Source of the DNA: an uncultured Romboutsia sp.
GTDB taxonomy: Bacteria; Bacillota; Clostridia; Peptostreptococcales; Peptostreptococcaceae
Length of the DNA stretch: 62,619 nucleotides
Assembly: GCA_937880075.1 (NCBI GenBank)
Contig: CALFLM010000003.1
Location: 1-62,619, forward strand
Reading direction: 5' to 3'
The notes below the pieces were generated by a model that was not told the DNA's origin, made no database searches, and saw only the letters and a list, made by a program, of their open reading frames with translations. Shown one piece after another: positions 33,301 through 43,000 of this stretch; position 1 is the first letter of the stretch; each line of letters starts with the position of its first letter. The position numbers were made by a program, and so were the translations under genes.

Positions 33301-33941
33301 GGCATAACCATTGTATTTTTATAAAAATTGTTTATTTTAGGAATAATTGTATTTATTAAATTCTTATATGCTGGTAATACATATTTTATCTTTTCATCAT
33401 TATTCAACTGATGTTTACCATTAGGAACAATATATTTAGTCAAAATATTTTTATGAAACTCCGTAGGTAATACTTTTGTTCTCTTTATTACTTCATCATC
33501 ATCACTCCATATCAATACAGAATAATATCCATCTTCACAATTATCCCATAGATAACCAGTCCAACATTCATTGGTTTCAAACAATGGATGTTCTTTAGAA
33601 TACTTTACAAGATTTTCTACAATATGACTATCATGATCTGAAACATAATCTACAACTTGCTCTAAAGTAGAATCTGTAACAGGGTTAATGAGAATACTTG
33701 GTAATGAACAAATGCTTGCAATATGCATAGCATACCACCCACCAAGGCTTGATCCAATTACAATATCAATATCTAATTCTTCTACTAAAGAACATAAATA
33801 CGGAATAGAATTTTCTGGATCTGACTGAACATATTCAAAACTATATACAATTGTATTTGGGAGATTATTCTTTAGCCATTTACATGTACTTGACTTTGGT
33901 GAACTACCATAGCCATAGATATATAATACTTTCTTCTGCAT
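33297..33941 (-). CDS. Alpha/beta-hydrolase, YqiA-like esterase, 214 aa
   Basis: YIYGYGSSPKSST near the N-terminus, VIGSSLGGWYA (nucleophile S65) and a C-terminal PNGKHQL histidine are the marks of the UPF0227/YqiA esterase group; length fits. D171-D173 in IWSDDDEVI would supply the acid. Such small hydrolases act on short acyl esters; the phage substrate is unknown. Overlaps the following gene by ATGA. It ends in TGA. Confidence 0.75.
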   Translation of the reverse strand: MQKKVLYIYGYGSSPKSSTCKWLKNNLPNTIVYSFEYVQSDPENSIPYLCSLVEELDIDIVIGSSLGGWYAMHIASICSLPSILINPVTDSTLEQVVDYVSDHDSHIVENLVKYSKEHPLFETNECWTGYLWDNCEDGYYSVLIWSDDDEVIKRTKVLPTEFHKNILTKYIVPNGKHQLNNDEKIKYVLPAYKNLINTIIPKINNFYKNTMVMP

Positions 33942-33967
33942 TTCTTTTTGTTTTTACGTATAATGAA

Positions 33968-34774
33968 TCAAAGTGACAATGAAGTAAATGGATAAGGTTT
34001 GAACGATGTAACATATTCAATTTCTTTTGTCTTAAACACCTTATCAAGCATTCTGAAGTAAGGTACTCCAATTACTCTTGAACAAGCACTTCTCTTATTA
34101 AATTTACCTTCAAATCTTCCATCACAATATCCACTCATTCTTTTCTTTTCAGTATCGACGCACCAACATTTATTGTCTGCACCTAATCTAATCAATGAAA
34201 AAGAATATTTTGTTTCTATTGTATTGTTTACTTCATCAATATACATTGGTTGTACATAACACTCAGCTCTATGACATCTCTTTTGTTTATATCTGTCACC
34301 GTTCCAACATCCATCAGGATAAGACCAAGTTGATGTATGCACTTTGAATATTCTTTTCTTATCTATATCCCAATAGAATTCCCAGAATGGTTTTGGGTGA
34401 ATCCAATTGAATATCTTATCATTTTCTTCATATTCATCAGTAACATCTGTCAAGACCATTTCATAAATCCTATCTATTGTCTCCCAATGAACTTCATCTT
34501 CTCTTGAATCATATTCACCTAATTCATTTAATGAAATGATATGATAGATTGGTTCTGGTTTTGTAATGTTAGTACCTATCTTTAGAAATGGAGCAATTGC
34601 AGTAATAATGAATCTACCACCTCCGCCACCATACTTAATAGAATTACACTCATATATATGACCTACCTTTAAGAATTCTAATGGCTTCTGAAAGTTCAGA
34701 TAATTCTGATATTCTGTTTCAAGAATCTTATTTAACTTTGGTGAACTTTCCTTAATAAAATCTAAAAAATCCAT
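33968..34774 (-). CDS. Hypothetical protein with capsid-targeting-like N-terminus, 268 aa
   Basis: I start it at ATG 34774 (MDFLDFIKE|SSP), because a promoter at 34822-34850 lies within the longer frame that begins at 34858. The new N-terminus then matches the (I/L)xE-small pattern. The body is beta-rich with a GGGGG run (IKYGGGGGRFIITAIAPF), aromatic patches, and cysteine-bearing loops (CHRAECYV, NKCWCVD). Unknown fold, no catalytic signature. Confidence 0.6.
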   Translation of the reverse strand: MDFLDFIKESSPKLNKILETEYQNYLNFQKPLEFLKVGHIYECNSIKYGGGGGRFIITAIAPFLKIGTNITKPEPIYHIISLNELGEYDSREDEVHWETIDRIYEMVLTDVTDEYEENDKIFNWIHPKPFWEFYWDIDKKRIFKVHTSTWSYPDGCWNGDRYKQKRCHRAECYVQPMYIDEVNNTIETKYSFSLIRLGADNKCWCVDTEKKRMSGYCDGRFEGKFNKRSACSRVIGVPYFRMLDKVFKTKEIEYVTSFKPYPFTSLSL

Positions 34775-34821
34775 ATTTATTTTGTTTTTAAAAATTAACT
34801 TATGAAATAATGTACAAAATA

Positions 34822-34850
34822 AATATAGATTTTTTATAGGAAATTTCAAA
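34822..34850 (-). promoter_or_regulatory. Promoter, -33/-7 type
   Basis: Minus strand: TTTG, 19 nt, TATATTTATTTTG, about 48 nt before the ATG at 34774. This is the copy closest to the host consensus TTTG...TAnnTTTG, and it fixes the start of 33968-34774. Confidence 0.7.
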
Positions 34851-34854
34851 CTTT

Positions 34855-35976
34855 TCATGATATTTCTTTAGCAAAAGCTATAGCCATCTTCTTACAATCA
34901 TCTAATGTTTTTGCTTCTAATGGTCCATTCTCTTGTTTCAATGTTTCATATCCAACCTTACCAGGGCCTGTTTTAGCTCCAATCTTGAACCCATAGATAG
35001 CTCGATGACTCCATCCATACCAAGCTTGTTCTTTTTCAGAAAATCCAATTTGATTTACCTTAGAACTTGGACTTATCTTTTCAGGCACAATACCATGCTT
35101 ATTGAAGAATTTTTGTAATGGACTATCATTATTTTCAAGAATTGTCAAACCTTCATATATAATAGTATTTATATTAATCTTCTTTATACATGATGCCCTA
35201 ATATTGTTGTATGTGTATATTGCATTCTTAGACTCCATATTGTCATCAACATAAAAATTTGAAACATTGTGGAATTTAATCATTTCATCATTCATTATGT
35301 CTATTTTCAATAAGTCACATTCTGAAATATCATACTTCAATTCTTTCAAGAAATCCATGAAGTCATTTTTATTTTTTCTAATGTCAATACAGCAATATAA
35401 ATATATTCTTGAAGGTATTGCCCTATACATATTGTTTTTACATCTTAGTCCTTCTTTCAATATTTTTTCTGTAAATTTCTTATCGCATAAATGATACATA
35501 ATTCCATGATTCTTACGAACTATACCATTAGCTTTCTTTGAAAATACTGGTTCTACTTCAACTATATTCTTTAATTTTGAAGATGACTTATAGTTAAAAA
35601 AATTCATCAGTATGATTATTTTCTTTCCTATTTCCGACTTTCTGGATGGATTATAAAATTGTTGTGCATCTTTTTCATTATCAAATATGACTTTGAATGA
35701 CTTTGCATTATCATTTTTTGTTTTGTTAACTATATCTTCAAACTTTAAATTACTAAATATTTTTTGTAACTCATTTTGAAGTTTTGTTGAAGAATGACTC
35801 ATTATCAAAGTTTCTTCTATCATATTACAAGTATTGCAAAATATTTCTTTACTTGTAGCTGGAACATTTCCAAATAAATCTTCACAATCTATTGACAATC
35901 TTTCTGTTGTAGCCCAAAATCTTGGATTATCATAATTTACTTCATATCTATCTATATATTCTTGTAATGATTTCAT
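34855..35976 (-). CDS. Possible ADP-ribosyltransferase-fold protein, 373 aa
   Basis: The centre reads MYHLCDKKFTEKILKEGLRC (159-179) followed by PSRIYLYCC. This resembles the H-x-T/S...GL...IYL pattern of ADP-ribosyltransferase/KptA-like folds, where a histidine and a later strand bind NAD. The C-terminal 70 residues contain a distinct block, KEQAWYGWSHRAIYGFKIG, followed by a lysine-rich helix. The N-terminus MKSLQE|YID partly fits the capsid-targeting pattern. T4 Alt, an ADP-ribosyltransferase, is packaged and injected, so a similar role can be imagined. The catalytic glutamate is not evident. Confidence 0.45.
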   Translation of the reverse strand: MKSLQEYIDRYEVNYDNPRFWATTERLSIDCEDLFGNVPATSKEIFCNTCNMIEETLIMSHSSTKLQNELQKIFSNLKFEDIVNKTKNDNAKSFKVIFDNEKDAQQFYNPSRKSEIGKKIIILMNFFNYKSSSKLKNIVEVEPVFSKKANGIVRKNHGIMYHLCDKKFTEKILKEGLRCKNNMYRAIPSRIYLYCCIDIRKNKNDFMDFLKELKYDISECDLLKIDIMNDEMIKFHNVSNFYVDDNMESKNAIYTYNNIRASCIKKININTIIYEGLTILENNDSPLQKFFNKHGIVPEKISPSSKVNQIGFSEKEQAWYGWSHRAIYGFKIGAKTGPGKVGYETLKQENGPLEAKTLDDCKKMAIAFAKEIS

Positions 35977-35983
35977 AAGTTAA

Positions 35984-37864
35984 TTAACTGTAAAATTTGA
36001 ATCTCTTTTGTGTTTCTAATGGGATTGAAGATTTCATCTGGTAAAACCAAAAGTTAAAACTACCATCCAATATATACGTTTGACACCAATCACCATCATA
36101 TCTTACACCTCTACCAATACTTTGAATAATAGTTCGCAATGTTTCATTTTGGTACCATCCATCATATAAATCCTTCTTACGTTGAACCAGTCGAGATCCA
36201 AGATATGGATATGGCATCTTAATCATAATAATGAATCTGCATTCATCTCCTGGTAAATCAATACCTTCATTCAATGTTGGACCAACTAATATTGTATCAG
36301 AATCAGTATTCTTATGGTAATCTATCAAATCTCTCTTTTCTTTTGCATCATTGTACAAAAGCATTCTATCCTTCAAATCTTCTGGAGCTTCTTCATATAT
36401 CTTCTTTGCAAGATCATAAGTCCAAGTCTGAATTATTCCTTTCTTATTCTTATATCTGTTACAAAGTTCATAAGTAGCAGCTTGTACATGTGGAAAACTT
36501 TCATCTTTGAATTTCTGACTCATTTTCCATCTTGAAAGAACATATATAGGACTGTTCGTAAAATCAAACAATGATGGAAGATTATCCTCCAATGGATCAA
36601 CAATACCAAGGTTTTCAGAAAAACTACCCATATTTCCTATAGTTGCAGAAGTCATAACAACATGTTCTGGTCCTTGTAACAAAAATGCCTGTGCAATATA
36701 ATCTTCTTTTGCGCATTGTAAGTCAATAGTCTTTTCCTTCTTCTTAGCAACCTTTCCGGTTTTATGGTTGAACATTTCTATAGTATGTTCATTTGGTGTT
36801 ACAACAACATAATCCTTATTTTCTTCTACAGCAACAATATTGAAGTAATTTTTAAGCATAGTTTCATGTCTCTTTTGCCATTCACATTCTTCATATACTT
36901 CATATTCTGTACTTGAAACATAACCCTTTCCTTTGATGTTTGCAGAAAGTTTTTCCATTATTTTATCTACAACACCATTAAACATACTAATTTTATATGC
37001 ATATTCTTTTATTCTATCAAGAACAGTATTGTCATTGCATTCATATATAGAATTGAACAGAGCCTCAAGATTATCCTTCAACTGATTATGAGAACAAGAA
37101 ATATCTGTTGAAAGACTTGACAATTCTTCTTGCCATTCATCAGCAAACATATCATTGTTCAAACTTATTGCATAATCATATATATGCAGTAATTTAGAAA
37201 GATTTGTATCTCTCAATTGAGGACAATATGAACCTTGAAGCAAATTAGGAATATTGTGGCACTCATCACAAAATACAATAGGGCGAACATACCAAGCATT
37301 TGGATTTACTTCTATATGCCCAGCTATTGCCCTAAAGTACATCTGATAAGTCATGATTGTTATATCAGATCGCATAGCTTGCTTTCTTGCCTTAATGTAA
37401 GGACACCATCTTGCACAATCATATCCACAATCATCAGCTAATTCTGGATTAATCAAAGTTTTCCAAGAAACCTTAGCTATCTTGCATTCTCCTTTATTGA
37501 CTTCTTTATTGTTTTTCTGACAAACATAATTTGCAGATCCTTTTATTCTTCCAATCTTATATTTCAACTTTTCATGTGAATCAATAAAGTCATCATATTG
37601 CTTCCACAAAGAAAGATCTGAACAGAGAAGAAAACTCTTCTTGTTATAACATTCTGCAAGTACTAATGCAGATATTATTAAAATTATTGACTTACCAGTA
37701 CCAGTAGGTGCTTGAACTAAATGAGTCTGATGATTACTTTTCTCGTCTATGCAATTACGTACTATCTTTGCAATAATTTCAAGTTGATTCTCTCTAAACT
37801 TAAAATCATCACCAAGTACTTCTTTTGCTATATTTTCTATATTATATTCTATCTCATTTATCAT
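35984..37864 (-). CDS. XPD/DinG-type superfamily 2 helicase, 626 aa
   Basis: Walker A APTGTGKS (52-59), DECH box (200-203), VMTSATIG, a GPTLNEGIDLPGDECR motif V region and QSIGRGVR (from Q581) form a full SF2 core. Between motifs I and II lies a cysteine cluster (NYVC, then DDCGYDCARWCPY), the likely 4Fe-4S site of the Rad3/XPD/DinG family. It should unwind DNA 5' to 3' in replication or recombination. It lies 19 nt downstream of the RuvC-like gene, suggesting joint action on branched DNA. Confidence 0.88.
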   Translation of the reverse strand: MINEIEYNIENIAKEVLGDDFKFRENQLEIIAKIVRNCIDEKSNHQTHLVQAPTGTGKSIILIISALVLAECYNKKSFLLCSDLSLWKQYDDFIDSHEKLKYKIGRIKGSANYVCQKNNKEVNKGECKIAKVSWKTLINPELADDCGYDCARWCPYIKARKQAMRSDITIMTYQMYFRAIAGHIEVNPNAWYVRPIVFCDECHNIPNLLQGSYCPQLRDTNLSKLLHIYDYAISLNNDMFADEWQEELSSLSTDISCSHNQLKDNLEALFNSIYECNDNTVLDRIKEYAYKISMFNGVVDKIMEKLSANIKGKGYVSSTEYEVYEECEWQKRHETMLKNYFNIVAVEENKDYVVVTPNEHTIEMFNHKTGKVAKKKEKTIDLQCAKEDYIAQAFLLQGPEHVVMTSATIGNMGSFSENLGIVDPLEDNLPSLFDFTNSPIYVLSRWKMSQKFKDESFPHVQAATYELCNRYKNKKGIIQTWTYDLAKKIYEEAPEDLKDRMLLYNDAKEKRDLIDYHKNTDSDTILVGPTLNEGIDLPGDECRFIIMIKMPYPYLGSRLVQRKKDLYDGWYQNETLRTIIQSIGRGVRYDGDWCQTYILDGSFNFWFYQMKSSIPLETQKRFKFYS

Positions 37865-37882
37865 GTTATTAAGATAGAAACA

Positions 37883-38512
37883 TTACTGATTCTTTTCAAA
37901 CCAATCCCTTGCATATTTTGACATTGCTTCTGAATCACAAATATCATCTAATTTAGGTAATTCAAAATCTGGAAATGAACCTTTGAATGTTGAAATCATC
38001 AATTGCTTATTTGCATTACCAGAACCAGTATAAAATCTCTTTATTTCTGCAGGTGGAGTTACAAGAAGAGTACCAACAATTGTATAGTGGTGTAATCTAT
38101 CTCTTATCAAGTAATTCAATCCAGCAAGATCCATTACTGCTGCACTATGAATGGAACCATAAGATATGCCTTCCATACATATTGTTACCGAATCAATAGA
38201 ACTAGTTTTTCTGAATTGTCGTAATAGTTCTTCTATAATATTATATATTGTATCTGCAATCGTTGATAAGTTATGCGCTTTTGTCAGCTCACGTTCATGT
38301 GCATTGTTTGTATCTTTTACATTTTCTTTTTGATATAAACAGTATTCAAAAATTTCAGAATTATTTAATTGGGCATTCTTTTCTTTCTTTGTAAGCTTAT
38401 CTCCTTTTATTATGAAAAATCTACAGTAGCCAGTATCAGTTCTTATTGTCATACCAGTACTGTTAATTGATGGGTCAATTCCTATAAAAACATTCATGAA
38501 ATCAATTTGCAT
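37883..38512 (-). CDS. RuvC-like Holliday-junction resolvase, 209 aa
   Basis: FIGIDPSINSTG (D13), ICMEGISYG (E114) and LDDICDSEA (D190/D193) are the acidic residues of a RuvC/RNase-H fold. An LLVTPPAEIKRFYTGSGNAN block before the last motif is also seen in phage RuvC relatives. It should resolve branched replicative DNA before packaging. A methionine at residue 6 is an alternative start. Its own promoter is at 38538-38567, and the helicase gene follows. Confidence 0.82.
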   Translation of the reverse strand: MQIDFMNVFIGIDPSINSTGMTIRTDTGYCRFFIIKGDKLTKKEKNAQLNNSEIFEYCLYQKENVKDTNNAHERELTKAHNLSTIADTIYNIIEELLRQFRKTSSIDSVTICMEGISYGSIHSAAVMDLAGLNYLIRDRLHHYTIVGTLLVTPPAEIKRFYTGSGNANKQLMISTFKGSFPDFELPKLDDICDSEAMSKYARDWFEKNQ

Positions 38513-38537
38513 ATTTACTTATAAATAAAAATGTGTA

Positions 38538-38567
38538 AATATATAAATTGATTTCATGAATTTCAAA
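38538..38567 (-). promoter_or_regulatory. Promoter, -33/-7 type
   Basis: Minus strand: TTTG, 20 nt, TATATTTACA, about 26 nt before the ATG of the RuvC-like gene. Confidence 0.6.
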
Positions 38568-38588
38568 TTAAAAAATGTTAATTTAATC

Positions 38589-38960
38589 TTAGTCTTCAAT
38601 TTTGAATGACCACTGCAACATAAACCAAGAACTCTCTCGTTCTGCACGATACTTTGGCAATCTCATTCTTTTCATAATTACAGGGATAAGATGCTCTTCT
38701 CTCCATTTGTCATGTTGAATTGTAGTCCAAGTATGCTTTTGGAACCAATCTCTATCGATTTTGCATTCATTGAGCAATTGTTCTTCAGGTCTTGTATCCC
38801 CAATATATCTGAACATATCAATTACTAAAGAATATACTAATGCCGGACTGTTTCTTCCATTCAATGTACAAGATTCCCATCTATCTAATTTTCCATTCAA
38901 CATTTCATCAAATGTAAACAAACTAACGTTTTCAAACTTCTTTCGATCCTCACGTTTCAT
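38589..38960 (-). CDS. Hypothetical basic protein, 123 aa
   Basis: Unknown; basic, helical and tryptophan-rich (RWESC, DWFQKHTWTTIQHDKW, SSWFMLQWSF). Several R/K-W pairs suggest nucleic-acid or protein binding. Own promoter at 38991-39019; single gene between RNA element C and the RuvC-like unit. Confidence 0.6.
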   Translation of the reverse strand: MKREDRKKFENVSLFTFDEMLNGKLDRWESCTLNGRNSPALVYSLVIDMFRYIGDTRPEEQLLNECKIDRDWFQKHTWTTIQHDKWREEHLIPVIMKRMRLPKYRAERESSWFMLQWSFKIED

Positions 38961-38990
38961 GTTATTTCTTATTTAAATTGTTCAAACATA

Positions 38991-39019
38991 TTATAGAAAT
39001 AATTTTTAGAAATTTCAAA
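38991..39019 (-). promoter_or_regulatory. Promoter, -33/-7 type
   Basis: Minus strand: TTTG, 20 nt, TATAATATG, about 30 nt before the ATG of 38589-38960. The -33 box is within 20 nt of the 3' end of RNA element C. Confidence 0.6.
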
Positions 39020-39036
39020 AAAAAAATGTAATAAAA

Positions 39037-39134
39037 GTCACACAGGGACGTTAAAAATTCTTTAACTGATAGAATATACTGAAACATATTCTCCCGCTCC
39101 CTGTCTGACCCAGGCGCTTAATAGGGGAACCTAG
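39037..39134 (-). ncRNA. Recurrent 3'-UTR structured RNA element, copy C
   Basis: Minus strand, 9 nt after the stop of 39144-39995. P1: CTAGG (39134-39130) with CCTGG, T-G pair kept, with an enlarged loop still ending GCG. P2 is the longest of the four: 12 against 12 nt with one mismatch (39098-39109 and 39037-39048). P3: GAATAT gtttcagt ATATTC. GCGGGA and TTTTTAACG occupy the internal-loop positions. The 9-nt loop insertion relative to copy B leaves all helices intact. Confidence 0.8.
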
Positions 39135-39143
39135 AGAATCATG

Positions 39144-39995
39144 TTATTTTATTGGTGAACCATCATAATCAATATAAGTTTTAGAATTATCAGATGGACC
39201 ACAATCATTATTTAATTTTGGATCATGATTCAAATCAAGATTATCTGTTGTATTACCATGTACTGATACCTTAGAATAAGGGTAATTCTTAAACCCTGTG
39301 TCATCTTTCTTTTTAATGATTATACTTTCCTCGATAGGTTTGTCAAATGGTTGTTCTTCTTCAAATCTGTTGTTAGCATCTGTTTGAATGAACTGATAGT
39401 CAAAGTTAGAATATTTGAATACACATCTGAATGTAGCAGATTGTGCTAATGGTTGGGTATAGTCAAATTGTAGCATATCTACTCCATCTATAACTGGATG
39501 ATCTAATACAATTCTAGAATATACACATCCATTTTCATTTAACAGATCAACATTAAAGGTGTAGTCAAGATTCTTATCTAAATTTTCTGTATCTCTACAG
39601 TATTGATAGCAAAAACTTTCAAACAATAAGAAATAATTTACATATCCTAAAGTATGTCTGAAATCTATGTTCAATGTATGGTCCACTAAAGCTGCTGGAC
39701 TAGCAACACTTCTGTAATTTACATCACTAGCACCTCCTTGCATCCAATTTTGTTCAGTTCTTCCTGGAAGCCTTACTGGGTTTCCATGACTAGTTTGCTG
39801 TTGAGCCACAGTACCAGATGAGAATCCAAGTACTTCTACTTTTTGTATTGTTTCATTTAAGAATTCTATTGGTTTAGTTATAAAACTATGAGAATCTTGC
39901 AGTATCTTAGTGTATTTTTCTTGTATCTCATCTGGAATGAATTCATCTGGTAATATCAATCTGAACCCATCTCTCTTTCCTGGTAATGAAAACAT
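39144..39995 (-). CDS. Tail/baseplate structural protein, 283 aa
   Basis: It follows the tape-measure gene by 20 nt, a position usually held by tail-hub, distal-tail or tube-initiator proteins. Beta-rich sequence with LRLPGRTEQNWMQGGASD-like loops and YFLLFESFCYQYC fits a tail protein, but I recognise no domain. The last 60 residues (KVSVHGNTTDNLDLNHDP) look flexible. RNA element C follows. Confidence 0.65.
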   Translation of the reverse strand: MFSLPGKRDGFRLILPDEFIPDEIQEKYTKILQDSHSFITKPIEFLNETIQKVEVLGFSSGTVAQQQTSHGNPVRLPGRTEQNWMQGGASDVNYRSVASPAALVDHTLNIDFRHTLGYVNYFLLFESFCYQYCRDTENLDKNLDYTFNVDLLNENGCVYSRIVLDHPVIDGVDMLQFDYTQPLAQSATFRCVFKYSNFDYQFIQTDANNRFEEEQPFDKPIEESIIIKKKDDTGFKNYPYSKVSVHGNTTDNLDLNHDPKLNNDCGPSDNSKTYIDYDGSPIK

Positions 39996-40015
39996 ATTCT
40001 AATATACGAATATTT

Positions 40016-43000
40016 TTATTCTTTAGATTGTGGAGTTTGACCATTTAATGGATTATCTCCTGCTGGGGTTTCATCTCTTTCAGCACTGTTTTGTCCACCA
40101 CTAGTAAAATTGTCACTATATTGCATAGTTGAATTTTCTATATCTTGTACTTGCTTTACATTTACTTCTACTGGTTTGTTCAACAATGTACTTATCTTAG
40201 AAATAGAATCCTTTATAGCGGCATGACGTTTCTTCTGCATCTCATCAGCTTGATTTATAGTCCTAGCGGATATCTTAAGTTCTCTTACAAGCTTATCTAA
40301 TACAACAGCTAACTTATTTGCCAAAGTATTTGTCAATTTGTCAAGACCACCTAATCTTCTAGCCATCTGGTCTAAAGCAGTTATCAAATTAGTCATAGTT
40401 TGTGCTTTTGCCACATCTAAAGTATTTATAGATCTAATAAACTTAGATACATCTTGGGTTTCTGTTCTGAACTGTGATGTATTCTTTACTTTACTTATTT
40501 CTACATTTATACCTTTTACAGCATTTATGACATTATCATATTTAGAAGTATCTTTTGGAGCCTCATCATAAACATCAAACAACATCTTCATTCCATTATA
40601 GTAATCCTCCATCATAGGTCCAAACATCAGTATGTTCTTAGACAAATTTTTAGTATTCAAGGATACAAATGTTTCTGATATTCCTCTGACCATCTCTTTA
40701 GGTATATCAGATAATGATATTACTATGCTTGCAGCATTGTCTTTAGTCTCTTTCTCTAACTTCTGTTTGAATTTGATTATCTTCTTATAAGATTTTATAG
40801 CATCATTCAGTATATCAGTATATATATCAAACTGGCTTTGTATAGAAGATAACTCATCATCTTTAATATTAGGCATCTTCTGAATAGCTCTAGACATGCT
40901 AAATGGAAGTTGTGTTAAAACTGCATCTACTATTTTGTTTAATCCATGTATGTCATCTTCCTTTCCAAACTTAGATTTTAATTTCAATATATCACTATAA
41001 GAAGATACTATGTTATTCAAAAGCTTAGTATAAGAACTATAGCTAGAAGATATTTTCTTAATGTTGTCTTTAGCATCTTTAAAGAATGGCCTTAGTTCTT
41101 CTTGGTTCTCATCCATTGTTGCTTTTATTACAGCATTAGGAACAGAACTTATCATTAAAGAGATAATAGCTGAAAGATTATTCATCTTAGTTTTATCTAA
41201 CTTTAAGTCAAGTATAGATTTTATAGATTTTATATTTTCTGCAATCAATTTATCTAAACCACTTAAACAGTTCTTTACCTTAGCAAATGGACTAGTACTT
41301 CCATCATGATTGAACCACCCAGAATCTTCAAACCAAACTTTATTATGTGGATCATCATATATGGCCATTACAGCTGCTGGTATGCAAGATATCAAAGCTG
41401 TTACGTTATTATATACAGTTCCTCCAGGTCTTAATGATTCTACTGGTATTTTCTCATATTGACCTTTAAGAAGCTTTCCATTTGAATCATACTTTTGTAT
41501 TCTTAAGTCAGCTACATCTTTCACACCTTTAGCGGTCTCAGATATTAATGATCCAATTCCCTTCAATGCTGTAACTATTTGAGAAAATCTAGAACAAGTT
41601 CCGTCTTTAAACACAATAGATTGATCTTCAAACATCCAAGCGGCATTAGGATTGTCTTTAAGAGCCAGAATAGAATTTCCAAGACATGACACTATATGTT
41701 GGGTATTTGTTGCGGCATTCTTGAAATCCTCAAAACCAAGTGGTCTTGTTCCTTTCTGTTTTCCATCAGCCCCATATATAGGTATTCTTAAGTCAGCCAT
41801 ATCTTTGACTCCCTTAGCTATATTAGATATCATTTTTCCTAAGCCTGTACAACCAGTAACAATACGACCAAATGGAGTCTTTACTCCTATCATATTTCCA
41901 AGCCAACCACTATCAAACATTCCTTCAGGAGCTTTATCATATAAATCTAATAATGCATATCCTAAGGTTGTAACAATTTTAGATATATTTTCGGCGGCAT
42001 TATTAAAATCAGGTTCTGTCAATCTTCTATATCCTACTTTTTCTGTTCCTTTATAAATAGGTATCTTTAACTCTGCCATATCTTTGACACCTTCTGCTAT
42101 CTTATCAATCATCTTACCCATTCCAGTACATGACTTTACTACTCTAGTAAATGGAGTATCCATACCTAAGAAGTCTCCAAGCATTCCATTAGAGAATATA
42201 TCAGGATTCTTTTTATATGTATCTATGATAGTTCCACCAAGTATGGTGATAATAGTTTTTATATTCTCTGCAGCATCCGTAAAGTCAGCATCTGTCAAAT
42301 TTCTTCTTCCTATTATCTTTCCTCCTTCTCCATATATAGGTATAGAAAGATTAGCATAGTCTTGAATTCCTTCTGATAGTTTAGACATCATGTATCCTAA
42401 ACTGGTAATAGTTCCACTTGCAGCAACTATCAGCATATCAATCAATGGATTCATAAATGGCTTAAGTTCCCAGATTATAGATAACATTGCTTTAATATCA
42501 TCTGTTATAATAGAAGTATCAATTCTTTCAAGCTTAGAAGCCATATCCATTACCTTTATAATCTCTTGCATAGCTTTTCCAGCTAATAATACACAACCAA
42601 TGATTCCAGCTAAAGCAGCTTCTCCTGCAGCTAAACCTAAAGCGCCCAGACCTCCACCTGCAAGTGATAGCTTTCCAAGACCTATAACACCAGTGGCAAA
42701 TGTACCAAGCACTGTTACAGTGACAAATACAGTACCCCAAATTCCATCCCAGTCGTTACCTATTTCCTTTCGGAGATTCATTATTTCCATCATTGCATAT
42801 CCTGCAAGTCCAACACAAGCAATAACGCCTATCAATGCCAAAGCCCCTGTCTTAAGCTTGCTTTTGACAGCACCTAGTACACCAAGTATGACAGCGGTAC
42901 CACCTACTAGCAAGAGTTCTAAACCTAAGAACTTGAGTATGTTGACATCTAAGTCTGGGTAGTTCATCAATAACATTCCACCAGTAAGCAATGCTATAGA

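Noticed and set aside
42390..42962. 190-residue plus-strand frame inside the tape-measure gene
   Set aside because: Antisense to the hydrophobic helix block; serine/isoleucine/proline-rich translation without any motif.
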